Positions 4,959-12,036 are shown, numbered from the stretch's first letter. The stretch: 12,036 nt of DNA from an uncultured Collinsella sp. (GCA_900551015.1 URUI01000061.1:1-12036), one strand, 5' to 3'. The notes: generated from the sequence alone by a model not told the origin. A program made the numbers and translations.

Positions 4959-6083
4959 CTACCTGGGCACGCGGTCCTGCCTTGCGGCAAACGGGGCGAG
5001 CACGGCGTGCGGCTCGCTTTGGTACCAGTAGGCGACGGTGGAGATGTCGTCCTCGCGCTCGTAGAGCTTGATGTCGTCGTTGCCGAGGTCCTGGAACGTC
5101 ACGCGCAGGTCCTCCTTGAACGAGATCGGGTCGGGAAGGTGCCACCTGTAGAGGCCGTGCCTGGGCAGCGCGTCGTCGTTAGTCGCGAGCATCGGATTCG
5201 GGTTCGGCTTGCCCGCGCTGAAGCGGTCGCGCGTGGCGTCGCGCGTCGAGCGGTACGGGTAGCCGGCGAACAGCGTGTTGAAGCACTGCGCCTCGGGCAG
5301 CGCGTGGGGCGGCCTGTCGAGGAAGGCCCAGGCACCGCCGAAGTAGTCCTCGGCTCCCGTCGAGGTGACCGTGGGGAACTCCTCGTCGCCGTCGAGGAAG
5401 AACTTCATCTCGCCCTCGCCCCACCAATAGCGCTCCAGGGCGCACAGGGCCATGTAGGTGCCGACGTAGTAGCCCTTGCCGCGCACGCCGTCGAGCACGG
5501 TGTAGTCGACGCCCCTGCGGGTGCTGCGCTCGCGGTTAAAGCGGGCGTGGAAGTACATGGCGTCGTCCGGCACGTCGGTGAGCGCGTAGTTGAACGTGTA
5601 GAAGATGTACTTAATGAACCCGGGGTGCTCGCTCGTAAGCGTGACCTTGGCGTGCTTCCTGAAGGGCATCTCGAAGTAGCAGTTCATGCCGCCCGTCGGG
5701 TTCACGCAGATGGGCATCGAGTTGACGATGGCGCGCTCACCGAAGCCGTTGCAGAAGAAGTCGCCGACAGGGCACTCGACCGAGGGGGTCTCCTCGTCGT
5801 CCCAGTAGAAGCGCAGCACGAGGTCACGCATGACGAAGCTGCCGGCGGCGGTCTTGTCGGGGACGGTCATCCAGATGTGGCGGATGATGCCGGGGCCCTC
5901 GATGTCCGCGAGCGTGATGGTCTCGCCGGACTCAAGGGGCACGCAGCACGAGCCCTTGCGGCCGACGCCGAGGTGGCTGGCCGACATGGCGGCGCGGCCC
6001 TTCTCGCCCGTGATGTTCTCGGGGGTGATGGCGCGGCTTTCCTCACCGCCGTGCATCCACACGTCCTTAAGGAACTCTCTCAT
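4959..6083 (-). CDS. GH172 (DUF2961) glycoside hydrolase
   Basis: This 374-aa protein belongs to the DUF2961 family, now glycoside hydrolase family 172. Characterised members act on alpha-D-fructofuranosides (forming or cleaving difructose dianhydride I) and on D-arabinofuranosides. Conserved segments: DIEGPGIIRHIWMTV (60-74), LRFYWDDEETPSVECPVGDFF (90-110), WWGEGEMKFFLDGD (220-233) and TSTGAEDYFGGAW (240-252). Glu223 and Glu245 are the likely catalytic pair, by position in the GEG and TG-ED motifs; this assignment is from memory of the family. The ASHLGVGRKGS start of the fold is present and length is normal. There is no signal peptide or membrane segment, so it should act in the cytoplasm on an imported, possibly phosphorylated, substrate. 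ATG at 6083 has GAGGAGG 7 bases upstream, overlapping the stop codon of the PTS IIA gene, so expression is coupled to the transporter. Confidence 0.85.
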   Translation of the reverse strand: MREFLKDVWMHGGEESRAITPENITGEKGRAAMSASHLGVGRKGSCCVPLESGETITLADIEGPGIIRHIWMTVPDKTAAGSFVMRDLVLRFYWDDEETPSVECPVGDFFCNGFGERAIVNSMPICVNPTGGMNCYFEMPFRKHAKVTLTSEHPGFIKYIFYTFNYALTDVPDDAMYFHARFNRERSTRRGVDYTVLDGVRGKGYYVGTYMALCALERYWWGEGEMKFFLDGDEEFPTVTSTGAEDYFGGAWAFLDRPPHALPEAQCFNTLFAGYPYRSTRDATRDRFSAGKPNPNPMLATNDDALPRHGLYRWHLPDPISFKEDLRVTFQDLGNDDIKLYEREDDISTVAYWYQSEPHAVLAPFAARQDRVPR

Positions 6084-6095
6084 CGTTGACCTCCT

Positions 6096-6494
6096 CTATT
6101 CGTCGTCGTCGCACTCGGCGGAACTGGCACCGTTCACGTAGATGATCTGCTGGCGCGCCTCGTTGACGAGGGCGTCGAAGTCGAGTTTCTCGTCGGGGCG
6201 CGCGAGCGCGACCGTCATGGCGAGCGGGAGGTTGACACCCGCGATCACGTGGATCCGGTCGGAGGCGAAGCGGGAAAAGCGCTGGTTCACGCTGCCGCCG
6301 TACGCGTCGGTGAGGACGACGACCTCGTCAGTGCCCGAAAGAGCCGCCTCGACCGCCGCGTCGAGCCCCTCGCCGTTGTCGTTCACGTAGGCGCACACGG
6401 CGTTGACGGCGTCGCCCTTACCCGTAAGGAACTCGAGGGTGTCCTTGAAGCCCTGGGCGAGAAGGGAATGGCTCGCCACAACTATCTTTCTCAT
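6096..6494 (-). CDS. PTS mannose-family IIA subunit
   Basis: This 132-aa soluble phosphocarrier takes phosphate from HPr and passes it to IIB. The EIIA-Man fold is indicated by MRKIVVASHSLLAQG, with the active His9 at the position of the phosphorylated histidine of ManX-type IIA. It is followed by VVVLTDAYGGSVNQRFSRF (equivalent to the VDTWGGSPFN segment) and HVIAGVNLPLAMTVAL. The C-terminus is acidic. It is a free-standing subunit rather than a IIAB fusion. It lies 26 bp after the IID gene and 12 bp before GH172. The ribosome site at ATG 6494 is weak (gagattgg), so translation may depend on IID. Confidence 0.88.
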   Translation of the reverse strand: MRKIVVASHSLLAQGFKDTLEFLTGKGDAVNAVCAYVNDNGEGLDAAVEAALSGTDEVVVLTDAYGGSVNQRFSRFASDRIHVIAGVNLPLAMTVALARPDEKLDFDALVNEARQQIIYVNGASSAECDDDE

Positions 6495-6520
6495 TGATTC
6501 ACCAATCTCTTGGGTCGAAG

Positions 6521-7354
6521 CTAGGCGAGGATGCCGGCGGCGGAGGCGACCATCGCGAGGACGATCACCACGAGGATGAGGGCCGTCATGCTCGCGTTCT
6601 TCTTGGTAAGAAGGTAATACGCGCTTCCCGTGATGGCGGCGGGGATCATGGCAGGCAGGATCTTGTCGAGCAGCGGCTGAATCTCCATCGCGACGTCGCC
6701 GAAGCTGAAGCTAATCGGGCAGGTGACGCCGATGACCGAGGCGATGAGGCAGCCGACCACGGTGAGGCCGAGCACGGAGGCGGCGGCAGTGAGGTTGGGA
6801 AGCTTCTCGCTGAAGTCGGTGACGAGCTTCACGCCCTGCTTGTAGCCGAACTCGAGGGCGTGCATGCGGACCCAGAAGATGGCCAGGATGAGCGCGAACC
6901 AGATGCCGGCTCCCACGGGGTTGCCCTCGATGGCCATGTAAGCGGCGATGGAGCCCATGATGGTCGGGATCATGGTCATGAGCAGGGAGTCGCCGACGCC
7001 GGCGAGCGGTCCCATGGTGCCGATCTTCAGGTCTTGGACGGCGTCCGCCGCCGCTAGGCCGTCGCGCTCCTCCATGGCCACGCAGGCGCCAAGGATGATG
7101 GCGGCGAGCCAAGGCTGGGTGTTGTAGTAGCGGAAGTGGTTGTTGAGCGCTTGCTTATAGTCCTCGTCGTTCGTGTAGATCTTCCTCAGGACCGGCGAGA
7201 GGGCGTAGGCGACTGAGGCGCCCTGCTGGGTCTGGTAGTTGAAGGTGCACACGCTCATGAGCCAGCGCCAGTTCGCGTTGCGCAGGTCCTTCTTGGTGAC
7301 CTTGTAGCCGGAGGGCTTGCCCTCGGCGACGGCGGTGATGTTCTCGTTTTCCAT
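6521..7354 (-). CDS. PTS mannose-family IID subunit
   Basis: This 277-aa membrane component forms the sugar channel with IIC. Family features are the N-terminal cytoplasmic KVTKKDLRNANWRW segment and the FNYQTQQG region. These are followed by HFRYYNTQPWLAAIILG, DLKIGTMGPLAGVGDSLLMTMIPTI, and several hydrophobic spans in the C-terminal half, ending in a strongly hydrophobic final helix (MTALILVVIVLAMVASAAG). Length is typical of ManZ/LevG proteins. ATG at 7354 lies 2 bp after the TAA of IIC, with a GGAGAGG site inside the end of IIC, so the two genes are translationally coupled. Confidence 0.92.
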   Translation of the reverse strand: MENENITAVAEGKPSGYKVTKKDLRNANWRWLMSVCTFNYQTQQGASVAYALSPVLRKIYTNDEDYKQALNNHFRYYNTQPWLAAIILGACVAMEERDGLAAADAVQDLKIGTMGPLAGVGDSLLMTMIPTIMGSIAAYMAIEGNPVGAGIWFALILAIFWVRMHALEFGYKQGVKLVTDFSEKLPNLTAAASVLGLTVVGCLIASVIGVTCPISFSFGDVAMEIQPLLDKILPAMIPAAITGSAYYLLTKKNASMTALILVVIVLAMVASAAGILA

Positions 7355-7356
7355 GG

Positions 7357-8142
7357 TTACTCATCCTCTCCGATGAAGGCGTCTGCGGAAGCGTGGGCGG
7401 CGAGCTCGGTGTCCCTCTCGGCACGCTGGTAGAACGCAATCGCGAGGGCAACGCCGACGATGGCGGCGCCGATGATGGGCACGTTCAGGAAGGCCGAGAG
7501 GAAGAAGCCGGCGAGCAGGTACTGGAAGTACTTGGCGGTTGGCATGTAGCGGAGCAGCATGGCGATACCGACGGCCGGGAGCATCTTGCCGGCGAGGGTG
7601 AGGCCGGAGAGGAACCACTGGGGCATGACCTCGAGGAGCCAGTTGACGGCGGGCTGGCCGAGCGTCACGGAGACAAAGACGGGCAGGGCGGCGCACAGGC
7701 CGAAGAGCGCGGGGCAGACCCACAGGATGGCGTTCATCTGATTGAACTTACCCTCGTTGCAGAACTTCTGGGACTTCTCGACGACAAAGCCGTTGAGGAT
7801 CTTGGCGACGACGTCGAGCTGGATGCCGAGCATGCCGACCGGCAGGCCGATGGCGAGGCCCGTGTCGGAGCCCAGGGTCACGCCGTAGGCGGTGGCGATG
7901 ATGGCCATCGTGCCGTAGTCGGGAATGGAGGAGCCGCCGAAGCCCGCGACGCCGAGCTGCATGAGCTGAATGGTGCCGCCGATGACAAGGCCGGTCTTCC
8001 AGTCGCCCATGACGACTCCGGTGATGAGGCCCCAGAAAACGGCGTAATTGACGAAGATCATCGGGATGCCGTAGTAGTCCACGTGCTTGATGAAGGCCAG
8101 CAGGGTCAAAAGGACGACCTGCAGGATAGTGAAGTTGACCAT
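7357..8142 (-). CDS. PTS mannose-family IIC subunit
   Basis: This 261-aa polytopic membrane permease subunit shows the EIIC-Man signature GLVIGGTIQLMQLGVAGFGGSSIPDYGTMAII, then TGLAIGLPVGMLGIQLDV, and further hydrophobic spans with a short charged C-terminus. Together with IID it binds and translocates the sugar. Mannose-family PTS permeases carry mannose, fructose, glucosamine, sorbose, gluconate-type sugars and some disaccharides, so the fold does not fix the substrate. ATG at 8142 has AGGGGG five bases before it and follows the IIB stop by 9 bp. Confidence 0.92.
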   Translation of the reverse strand: MVNFTILQVVLLTLLAFIKHVDYYGIPMIFVNYAVFWGLITGVVMGDWKTGLVIGGTIQLMQLGVAGFGGSSIPDYGTMAIIATAYGVTLGSDTGLAIGLPVGMLGIQLDVVAKILNGFVVEKSQKFCNEGKFNQMNAILWVCPALFGLCAALPVFVSVTLGQPAVNWLLEVMPQWFLSGLTLAGKMLPAVGIAMLLRYMPTAKYFQYLLAGFFLSAFLNVPIIGAAIVGVALAIAFYQRAERDTELAAHASADAFIGEDE

Positions 8143-8151
8143 ATTTCCCCC

Positions 8152-8625
8152 TTAGATGAGGTCTGCGACGGAGACGGGCTTGTCGGCGGGCACGAACTGG
8201 GCCGTCACCTTGACGCCACGGGCGATGAGCGCCTTGTAGCTCTGGACGTTCTCGGCGGAGGCGTAGGCGCGCTGGGTGAGCTGGATGCCGTCCTCCTTGA
8301 CGAGCGAGCCGCCGACGACCAGCGACGGGAGCTCGACGCCCGACTCGACCAGGCGAAGCATCGTCTCGGGCTCCTTGGCGATGACGAAGACCTTCTCGCG
8401 GTCGTACTTGCCCGCGGCGAAGTTCTTGAGCGCGGTCTGCTCGGAGATGATCGAAACGGCCATGCCCGCGGGGCGCGCCATCCTCATGGTGGACTTCAGG
8501 ACCTCGTCGCCGGCGACCTTGTCGTCGATGACCATGACTCGGGTCGCGCCCGACACCGGGGCCCACTGCGTCACGATGATGCCGTGAAGCAGGCGATTGT
8601 CGATTCGTGCCATAACAACACTCAT
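8152..8625 (-). CDS. PTS mannose-family IIB subunit
   Basis: This soluble subunit of 157 aa transfers phosphate from IIA to the incoming sugar. The active-site motif RIDNRLLHG is present, with His14 as the phosphorylated histidine of the usual DxRLIHGQV motif. It is followed by VTQWAP, VMVIDDKVAGDEVLKSTMRMA and VGGSLVKEDGIQLTQRAYAS. The frame is open further upstream to ATG 8694 (180 aa), but those 23 residues (MPGANPDSAEA...) are not family-like. ATG 8625 has ATAGGAGC 5-8 bases upstream and the protein then starts as family members do, so 8625 is chosen; MARIDN at 8613 is a less likely alternative. It is the first gene of the transport operon, 123 bp after the regulator. Confidence 0.9.
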   Translation of the reverse strand: MSVVMARIDNRLLHGIIVTQWAPVSGATRVMVIDDKVAGDEVLKSTMRMARPAGMAVSIISEQTALKNFAAGKYDREKVFVIAKEPETMLRLVESGVELPSLVVGGSLVKEDGIQLTQRAYASAENVQSYKALIARGVKVTAQFVPADKPVSVADLI

Positions 8626-8748
8626 GTTTGCTCCTATCAAATGAAGTTTTACGTTCGGTACTGCCTCGGCGCTATCCGGATTCGCGCCGGGCAAGGGGTT
8701 ATCGGATTATTGAGGACGCGCGGTCAGCTTGCGGCGGCGCGGGGAAGG
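8626..8748 (-). promoter_or_regulatory. Regulator-IIB intergenic region with a dyad (likely operon promoter or attenuator)
   Basis: This 123-bp gap is the only sizeable one between the regulator and the PTS genes. It holds a stem cggcgc (8667-8672) / gcgccg (8684-8689), extendable to 8 bp with one wobble; its 11-nt loop contains the palindrome atccggat (8674-8681). No T-run follows, so it is not a plain terminator; it could be the regulator's operator. I looked for a sigma-54 -24/-12 element (TGGC-N8-TGC type) and saw none, and no strong -35/-10 pair either. The ribosome site AGGAG for IIB lies at its end. Confidence 0.45.
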
Positions 8749-11490
8749 TCACTCGTCGAGCAGGAGGTCCGAGGAGCCGAGGCGCTCTTCTCGCGCCGGG
8801 GCGGCGCTCACGCTTATGTAGTCGAAGACATATGCGATCTCGCTTACGGGAACCTCTACGCGATAGCGCGTCGAGATGCTCGAGAAGCTCTGCCTGAAGG
8901 ACTCGATGAAATCGGCGCGTTCCTCCTCGAAGCGGTCCTGGCCAACGTAGGTCTCAATGGGGTTTCTGGTAACAAGGCGCTCGACGAGACAGCAGAGGTG
9001 AACGTAGAGCCCAATGATGGCGTTGCTGCCGATCTTCTCGCCTGTCCTGCGCTGAAGCTCGTGCACGGCGCTCTCGATCTCATGGAATAGCCGCTCCGGG
9101 TCGAGGATGGTGATGGAGCGGATGACGTTCTGCAGCGTCATGTTCGAGAGCAGCTTCTCGTGGAAAGAAGAGAGCTCGGAAGCGTCAAGCCACCTGCCGA
9201 ACACGACATCAACCTTAGAGGCGGACGCCGTCGACATGATGTCCTCGAGGGCGACGAAGGGGACGGAGGCGACCCCGGGGTCTCCCGTGCCGATGACGGC
9301 GCAGACGCGGTGCTCGGAGAAAACGGCGTCGTTCGACCCGTTCGCGACGAGCTGCTTGAAGGGCCTCGTGAGCAGGCGCGCGCCTATGGTGCGCGGGAGG
9401 CTCTGCGAGACGAGCTGGCGTATCCTCTCCGCGGCGTCGACCCCGGACTCGGAGCAGAAGACGATGGCGTCCTCACGGTTGACGCGCTCGATCACCTTGC
9501 AGTGCGTCACGCACGCGGCGGTCGCATCGCCAAGAACCTCGGCGATGGACTTGCCGCCGAGCAGCCCGACCCCGATCTCGAGCGCAAGACCGGTAGAGAC
9601 GTTGTTCACCACGCCGATAGTGGAGTCGGTAACGTTCTCGAGGGCCTTATAGGCCTCCTCCAAGGAGCCCATGTCGACGAGGAACACGACCCCGGTGCAG
9701 TAGGAATGGCGGTCGACGAGGCGCTGGAGCGGACCGACGATGTCCTTCAGCTGCTGGTCGTAGGGCATGTCGACAGCCTCGTACACATGCATGCCGAGCA
9801 TACGGTTCGCCGCGTCGGCGATGCTCGTCGCCGTTGAGTAGCCGTGGGACAGGATGACGCAGAGCGTCCGAAGGGCCTTCGCATCGCGAGACTCCGATGC
9901 GACGCACAGCGTCAGAAGCGTCTTCGTGAAGTGATCGAGCGAGATTCCCAGCGCCCCTTCCACGTCTGCGGCGACCTGATCGGAGACACTCGAGGCAAAC
10001 GGCAATTCGGAGGTCACGGCACCGAGGAGATGGGAGATTTGCTCCGCACAGGCAGACTTTCGCTTAGCCAGGCCGATACCCGGCCACAACTGCAGGCAAA
10101 TCTCCTGGGCCAGTAGAAAAGCGACCTTCCTCGAAAGCTCGATGCCATAAGAAGAGCCTGCGTCGGCAAGGACCGCGCCCACAACGCGCTCGAAGGCGCG
10201 CGACCTCGAGGAGGCGACGCCGTGGTCGAAGATCAAGTGATCCTCAACGCCGCGCACAGCGGAGACAGCTTGCGAGACAAGCTCGGAGACAGAGAGCTCC
10301 CCGGCGCAGAATCGCTCATCGAGGGAGCACAGGGCATCGAGCGCCTGCTCGACCGGCCCTGTGCTCTCGGCGGCATCCAGAGACGCGTCGATCAGAACGC
10401 CATCGTCGGGCTGTTGATCGATCTGCGCGGAGGAGAGGAGCCCGCTGGGAAGAAGATACGGGCGAACGACGACGTAGTCGCCCTCGCGATTGAGGAACGC
10501 TTTGGCGCAGCAGTTCGTCACGCAGGCGCGCAAGCCGGCGATGTTATCGGAAAAGTCCGCGTTCACGAGGCAACGGTATGCGCCGCGGCTGATCTTCACA
10601 TCAGAACCGATTCGGCACCCCTCGCTGCGCAGGAAGCTCAAGATGAGATCCTCGCGCTCCTCGGGGGTCCGCTCCTTGAGTGAGGGGACGCGGGCACAGA
10701 TGGGCATTTTGCTGTAGGCCGAGGAAACCTTCAGGTCATCGGCGGATAGCGTCGTCGAAAGAACGAGGCGAGCGCGCGGCGCATCCTGGGAGGCATCGAG
10801 CCCGAGGGCCGTCGCAAGGCAGTGCTCCATCGCAGAGGGAGAGAGTGCCTCGATGCCGTTGACAAAGACCACACCCCCGCGCGCATTCGCGATCGACTCG
10901 TCAAGAAGCCCGTTGAACGAGGCGGCGTCCGGGACCCCGGCGCAGTCGATGCGCACATAGGAGGAGTCGCGGGACAGCAAGCCCTGGTTCTTGCCGTACT
11001 CGTACACAAGGCGAGAAAGGAAAGACTTACCGACACCCACGCCGCCGCTCAAGAGGATGGGCAGGCCAAACGGAGGGTACTGAACCGCAGCCTTGCACTG
11101 CTCGACAACGGAGCTGAGGCTCATGTCGAAGCCCACGGCACGCGCGAAGTCGCGGTGATCGGCGATTCCCGTCGCCTGGATGAGGTCGGCGAGCGAGGCG
11201 TACTCGCTTGCAGAGAGCTTTACCTGAAAACGCTTCTGGAACGCGCGGCGATGAAAATAACGGACAGGCCTGCCCGCCACCTTAACCACAAGACCGGCGC
11301 GAACAAGGTCGTTGAGGTACTGGCTCGCCAGGCTCCTGGAGATGATGAGTGTCTCGGCGATGTCGGAGGTGGACAGACGGGCAAGGTCGTCGAGCGAGAC
11401 GGCAGAGGTGAGGGCCTCGAGATGCTCGAGAATCCTGTCCCTCATGTCGACGGGTTTCTTTGCCAAGCTGTCCTGTGTGGTCTTGTCCAT
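8749..11490 (-). CDS. LevR-like PRD regulator with a degenerate AAA+ domain
   Basis: This 913-aa PTS-controlled transcription regulator has the LevR order of domains. These are an N-terminal winged helix (about 15-80), an AAA+ domain (about 120-335), a first PRD-like helical region (about 380-530), an EIIA-Man-like domain (about 537-655, LSHGYSTATS with His549), an EIIB-like segment (about 674-710, Cys679) and a C-terminal PRD (about 780-892, His831 in YVHLCCLVERL). Walker A is intact (GGVGVGKS, 149-156). However, Walker B reads FVNGIEAL (209-216) instead of FLDEIHRL, the GAFTGA loop expected between about 193 and 205 is absent, and the arginine-finger region reads AYSKMPI (259-264) where family members have FLRRIPV. 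It is thus unlikely to drive sigma-54 polymerase and may work through its winged helix. ATG 11490 has GAGGAGG 9 bases upstream. It probably controls the PTS operon just downstream. Confidence 0.85.
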   Translation of the reverse strand: MDKTTQDSLAKKPVDMRDRILEHLEALTSAVSLDDLARLSTSDIAETLIISRSLASQYLNDLVRAGLVVKVAGRPVRYFHRRAFQKRFQVKLSASEYASLADLIQATGIADHRDFARAVGFDMSLSSVVEQCKAAVQYPPFGLPILLSGGVGVGKSFLSRLVYEYGKNQGLLSRDSSYVRIDCAGVPDAASFNGLLDESIANARGGVVFVNGIEALSPSAMEHCLATALGLDASQDAPRARLVLSTTLSADDLKVSSAYSKMPICARVPSLKERTPEEREDLILSFLRSEGCRIGSDVKISRGAYRCLVNADFSDNIAGLRACVTNCCAKAFLNREGDYVVVRPYLLPSGLLSSAQIDQQPDDGVLIDASLDAAESTGPVEQALDALCSLDERFCAGELSVSELVSQAVSAVRGVEDHLIFDHGVASSRSRAFERVVGAVLADAGSSYGIELSRKVAFLLAQEICLQLWPGIGLAKRKSACAEQISHLLGAVTSELPFASSVSDQVAADVEGALGISLDHFTKTLLTLCVASESRDAKALRTLCVILSHGYSTATSIADAANRMLGMHVYEAVDMPYDQQLKDIVGPLQRLVDRHSYCTGVVFLVDMGSLEEAYKALENVTDSTIGVVNNVSTGLALEIGVGLLGGKSIAEVLGDATAACVTHCKVIERVNREDAIVFCSESGVDAAERIRQLVSQSLPRTIGARLLTRPFKQLVANGSNDAVFSEHRVCAVIGTGDPGVASVPFVALEDIMSTASASKVDVVFGRWLDASELSSFHEKLLSNMTLQNVIRSITILDPERLFHEIESAVHELQRRTGEKIGSNAIIGLYVHLCCLVERLVTRNPIETYVGQDRFEEERADFIESFRQSFSSISTRYRVEVPVSEIAYVFDYISVSAAPAREERLGSSDLLLDE

Positions 11491-11500
11491 GACTTCTTAC

Positions 11501-11520
11501 CTCCTCGTACAAGGAGTATA
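11501..11520 (-). promoter_or_regulatory. Possible -10 element and palindrome ahead of the PRD regulator
   Basis: On the minus strand TATACT (11520-11515) is a good -10 match about 24 bp before the ATG. A -35 is not convincing (TTCCGT-like at 16-bp spacing). An imperfect 16-bp palindrome (ctcctcgtacaaggag, 11501-11516) overlaps the ribosome site and the -10 and could be an autoregulatory site or chance. Confidence 0.35.
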
Positions 11521-11664
11521 AGGGGAGAACAGAGAACGGAAGGGGGCGCGTGGGGGAATCAACAGCTCCGAGGAAAAGTCCACCACTTGAGGGGCAGAAA
11601 ACAACGGCCATTGAACATTCAGGGCCGACGCTCAACACTTCGGCTCGACACTTCGCTTTGGAAA
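11521..11664. other. Intergenic stretch with a 13-bp tandem repeat
   Basis: This non-coding region between the nucleosidase terminators and the regulator holds a 13-bp direct repeat, gctcaacacttcg (11630-11642) and gctcgacacttcg (11643-11655), one mismatch apart. I see no further gene or RNA in it. Confidence 0.4.
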
Positions 11665-11718
11665 GGGCCCCGGCGCGCCGGGGTCCCAACATAAAGAAGG
11701 GCCCCGGCGCGCAGGGCC
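11665..11718 (-). terminator. Tandem GC-rich hairpins after the nucleosidase gene
   Basis: Reading the minus strand from the stop codon, a hairpin at 11718-11699 (GGCCC with GGGCC) is followed by CTTCTTTA. A larger near-perfect palindrome at 11687-11665 (gggaccccgg-cgcg-...), with one mismatch, is then followed by TTTCC. The shared core ggccccggcgcgc suggests that one arose by duplication of the other. Together they should end the nucleosidase transcript before the regulator gene. Confidence 0.65.
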
Positions 11719-12036
11719 TAAAGCTTAACCATGCGCGCGGCGATGCGGGCGCAGTCGCAGGCGGCCTTCTTCTCGAAGGTGTTGTAGTCGACGACCCGGC
11801 CCTCGGCGCAGGGCTTGTCGCTGATGGCGCGCACGACGACGAGGGGCACGCCGTTGAGATAGGCGGCCTGCGCGATGGTGCAGCCCTCCATCTCGCAGCT
11901 CAGGTCGCCGAAGATCGCGAGGATTCGCTCCTTCTGTTCCGCGGGCGAGACAAACTGGTCGCCGGAGACGACGCGGCCCTTGAGGACCTTAATGTCGGGG
12001 GCGACGGCGGCCGCGGCGGCGCACGCCGCCAGCAAG
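11718..12036 (-). CDS. 5'-methylthioadenosine/S-adenosylhomocysteine nucleosidase, 3' part (partial)
   Basis: The last 105 residues of an MTA/SAH nucleosidase (Pfs/MTAN family), which cleaves adenine from methylthioadenosine and S-adenosylhomocysteine. Evidence is GRVVSGDQFVS, the CEMEGCTIAQAAYLNGVPLVVVRAISD block (the EMEG motif binds the nucleoside; the Asp of RAISD is the catalytic acid) and the C-terminal helix FEKKAACDCARIAARMVKL ending in TAG at 11718-11720. The gene continues past the right edge of the window; a TTG near 12035 is an internal codon. It lies upstream of the regulator on the same strand but is separated by two terminator hairpins, so it is probably an independent unit. 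Confidence 0.88.
   Translation of the reverse strand, partial: LLAACAAAAAVAPDIKVLKGRVVSGDQFVSPAEQKERILAIFGDLSCEMEGCTIAQAAYLNGVPLVVVRAISDKPCAEGRVVDYNTFEKKAACDCARIAARMVKL

Noticed and set aside
4040..6089. Plus-strand open frames of 343 and 383 codons opposite the ROK and GH172 genes
   Set aside because: They are shadows of the minus-strand genes, have biased low-complexity composition, and would overlap both genes completely.
8626..8694. Longer IIB start at 8694 (180 aa)
   Set aside because: The extra 23 residues do not resemble the family, and the AGGAG site is placed for ATG 8625.
8626..8748. Sigma-54 promoter for the PTS operon
   Set aside because: No TGGC/TGC pair at the required spacing is visible, and the regulator's AAA+ domain lacks the sigma-54 contact loop.
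7393..9090. Long plus-strand open frame of 565 codons across the IIC, IIB and regulator region
   Set aside because: It is antisense to well-recognised PTS genes, is rich in Gly, Asp, Glu, Val and His as antisense high-GC frames are, and shows no family motif.
11282..11694. Minus-strand and plus-strand open frames over the regulator start and upstream gap
   Set aside because: They overlap the regulator's winged-helix region in other frames and carry no recognisable domain or ribosome site.

Overview
The window is high-GC bacterial DNA with closely packed genes, actinobacterial in style. Gene content, codon use and the intergenic repeats (a ccaccacaaagg / cctttgtggtgg hairpin with a gggacaggca-type loop, and tctcgatctgtaaca inverted repeats) suggest a Coriobacteriia gut bacterium close to Collinsella. 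This placement comes from recognition, not from a search.

Layout. Positions 1-84 (+) are the 3' tail of an unidentified gene, followed by an RluA-type pseudouridine synthase (100-759, +). Positions 760-1179 are non-coding: three regularly spaced 55-nt inverted repeats lie between strong hairpin terminators. A two-gene minus-strand unit follows: a Gfo/Idh/MocA oxidoreductase (3009-1930) and a DeoR/GlpR repressor (1926-1180). Its upstream region holds CGCA/TGCG half-sites spaced exactly one helical turn apart. Positions 3190-3900 are a scar region: a 27-bp repeat, a possible 3' gene remnant, the left end of an IS200/IS605-type element with only about 20 codons of tnpA, and the C-terminus of a DegV-like gene joined out of frame.

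The main block runs on the minus strand from 11490 to 3995: a 913-aa LevR-like PRD regulator, then mannose-family PTS subunits IIB, IIC, IID and IIA, a GH172 (DUF2961) glycoside hydrolase and a ROK-family fructokinase-like kinase. It ends at a strong bidirectional terminator (3913-3964). The right edge holds the 3' part of an MTA/SAH nucleosidase gene (-) with tandem GC-rich hairpins after it.

How the main block could work (inference). The PTS imports and phosphorylates a glycoside. GH172, which has no signal peptide, cleaves it in the cytoplasm, and the ROK kinase phosphorylates the free sugar. GH172 enzymes are known to act on alpha-D-fructofuranosides / difructose dianhydride I and on D-arabinofuranosides. 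With a fructokinase-like ROK next to it, a difructose anhydride or related fructofuranoside is the most economical substrate guess. The regulator looks like a LevR sigma-54 activator whose AAA+ domain has lost the GAFTGA loop, the Walker B acidic pair and the arginine finger, while its N-terminal winged helix and PTS-sensing modules remain. That fits a lineage without sigma-54.
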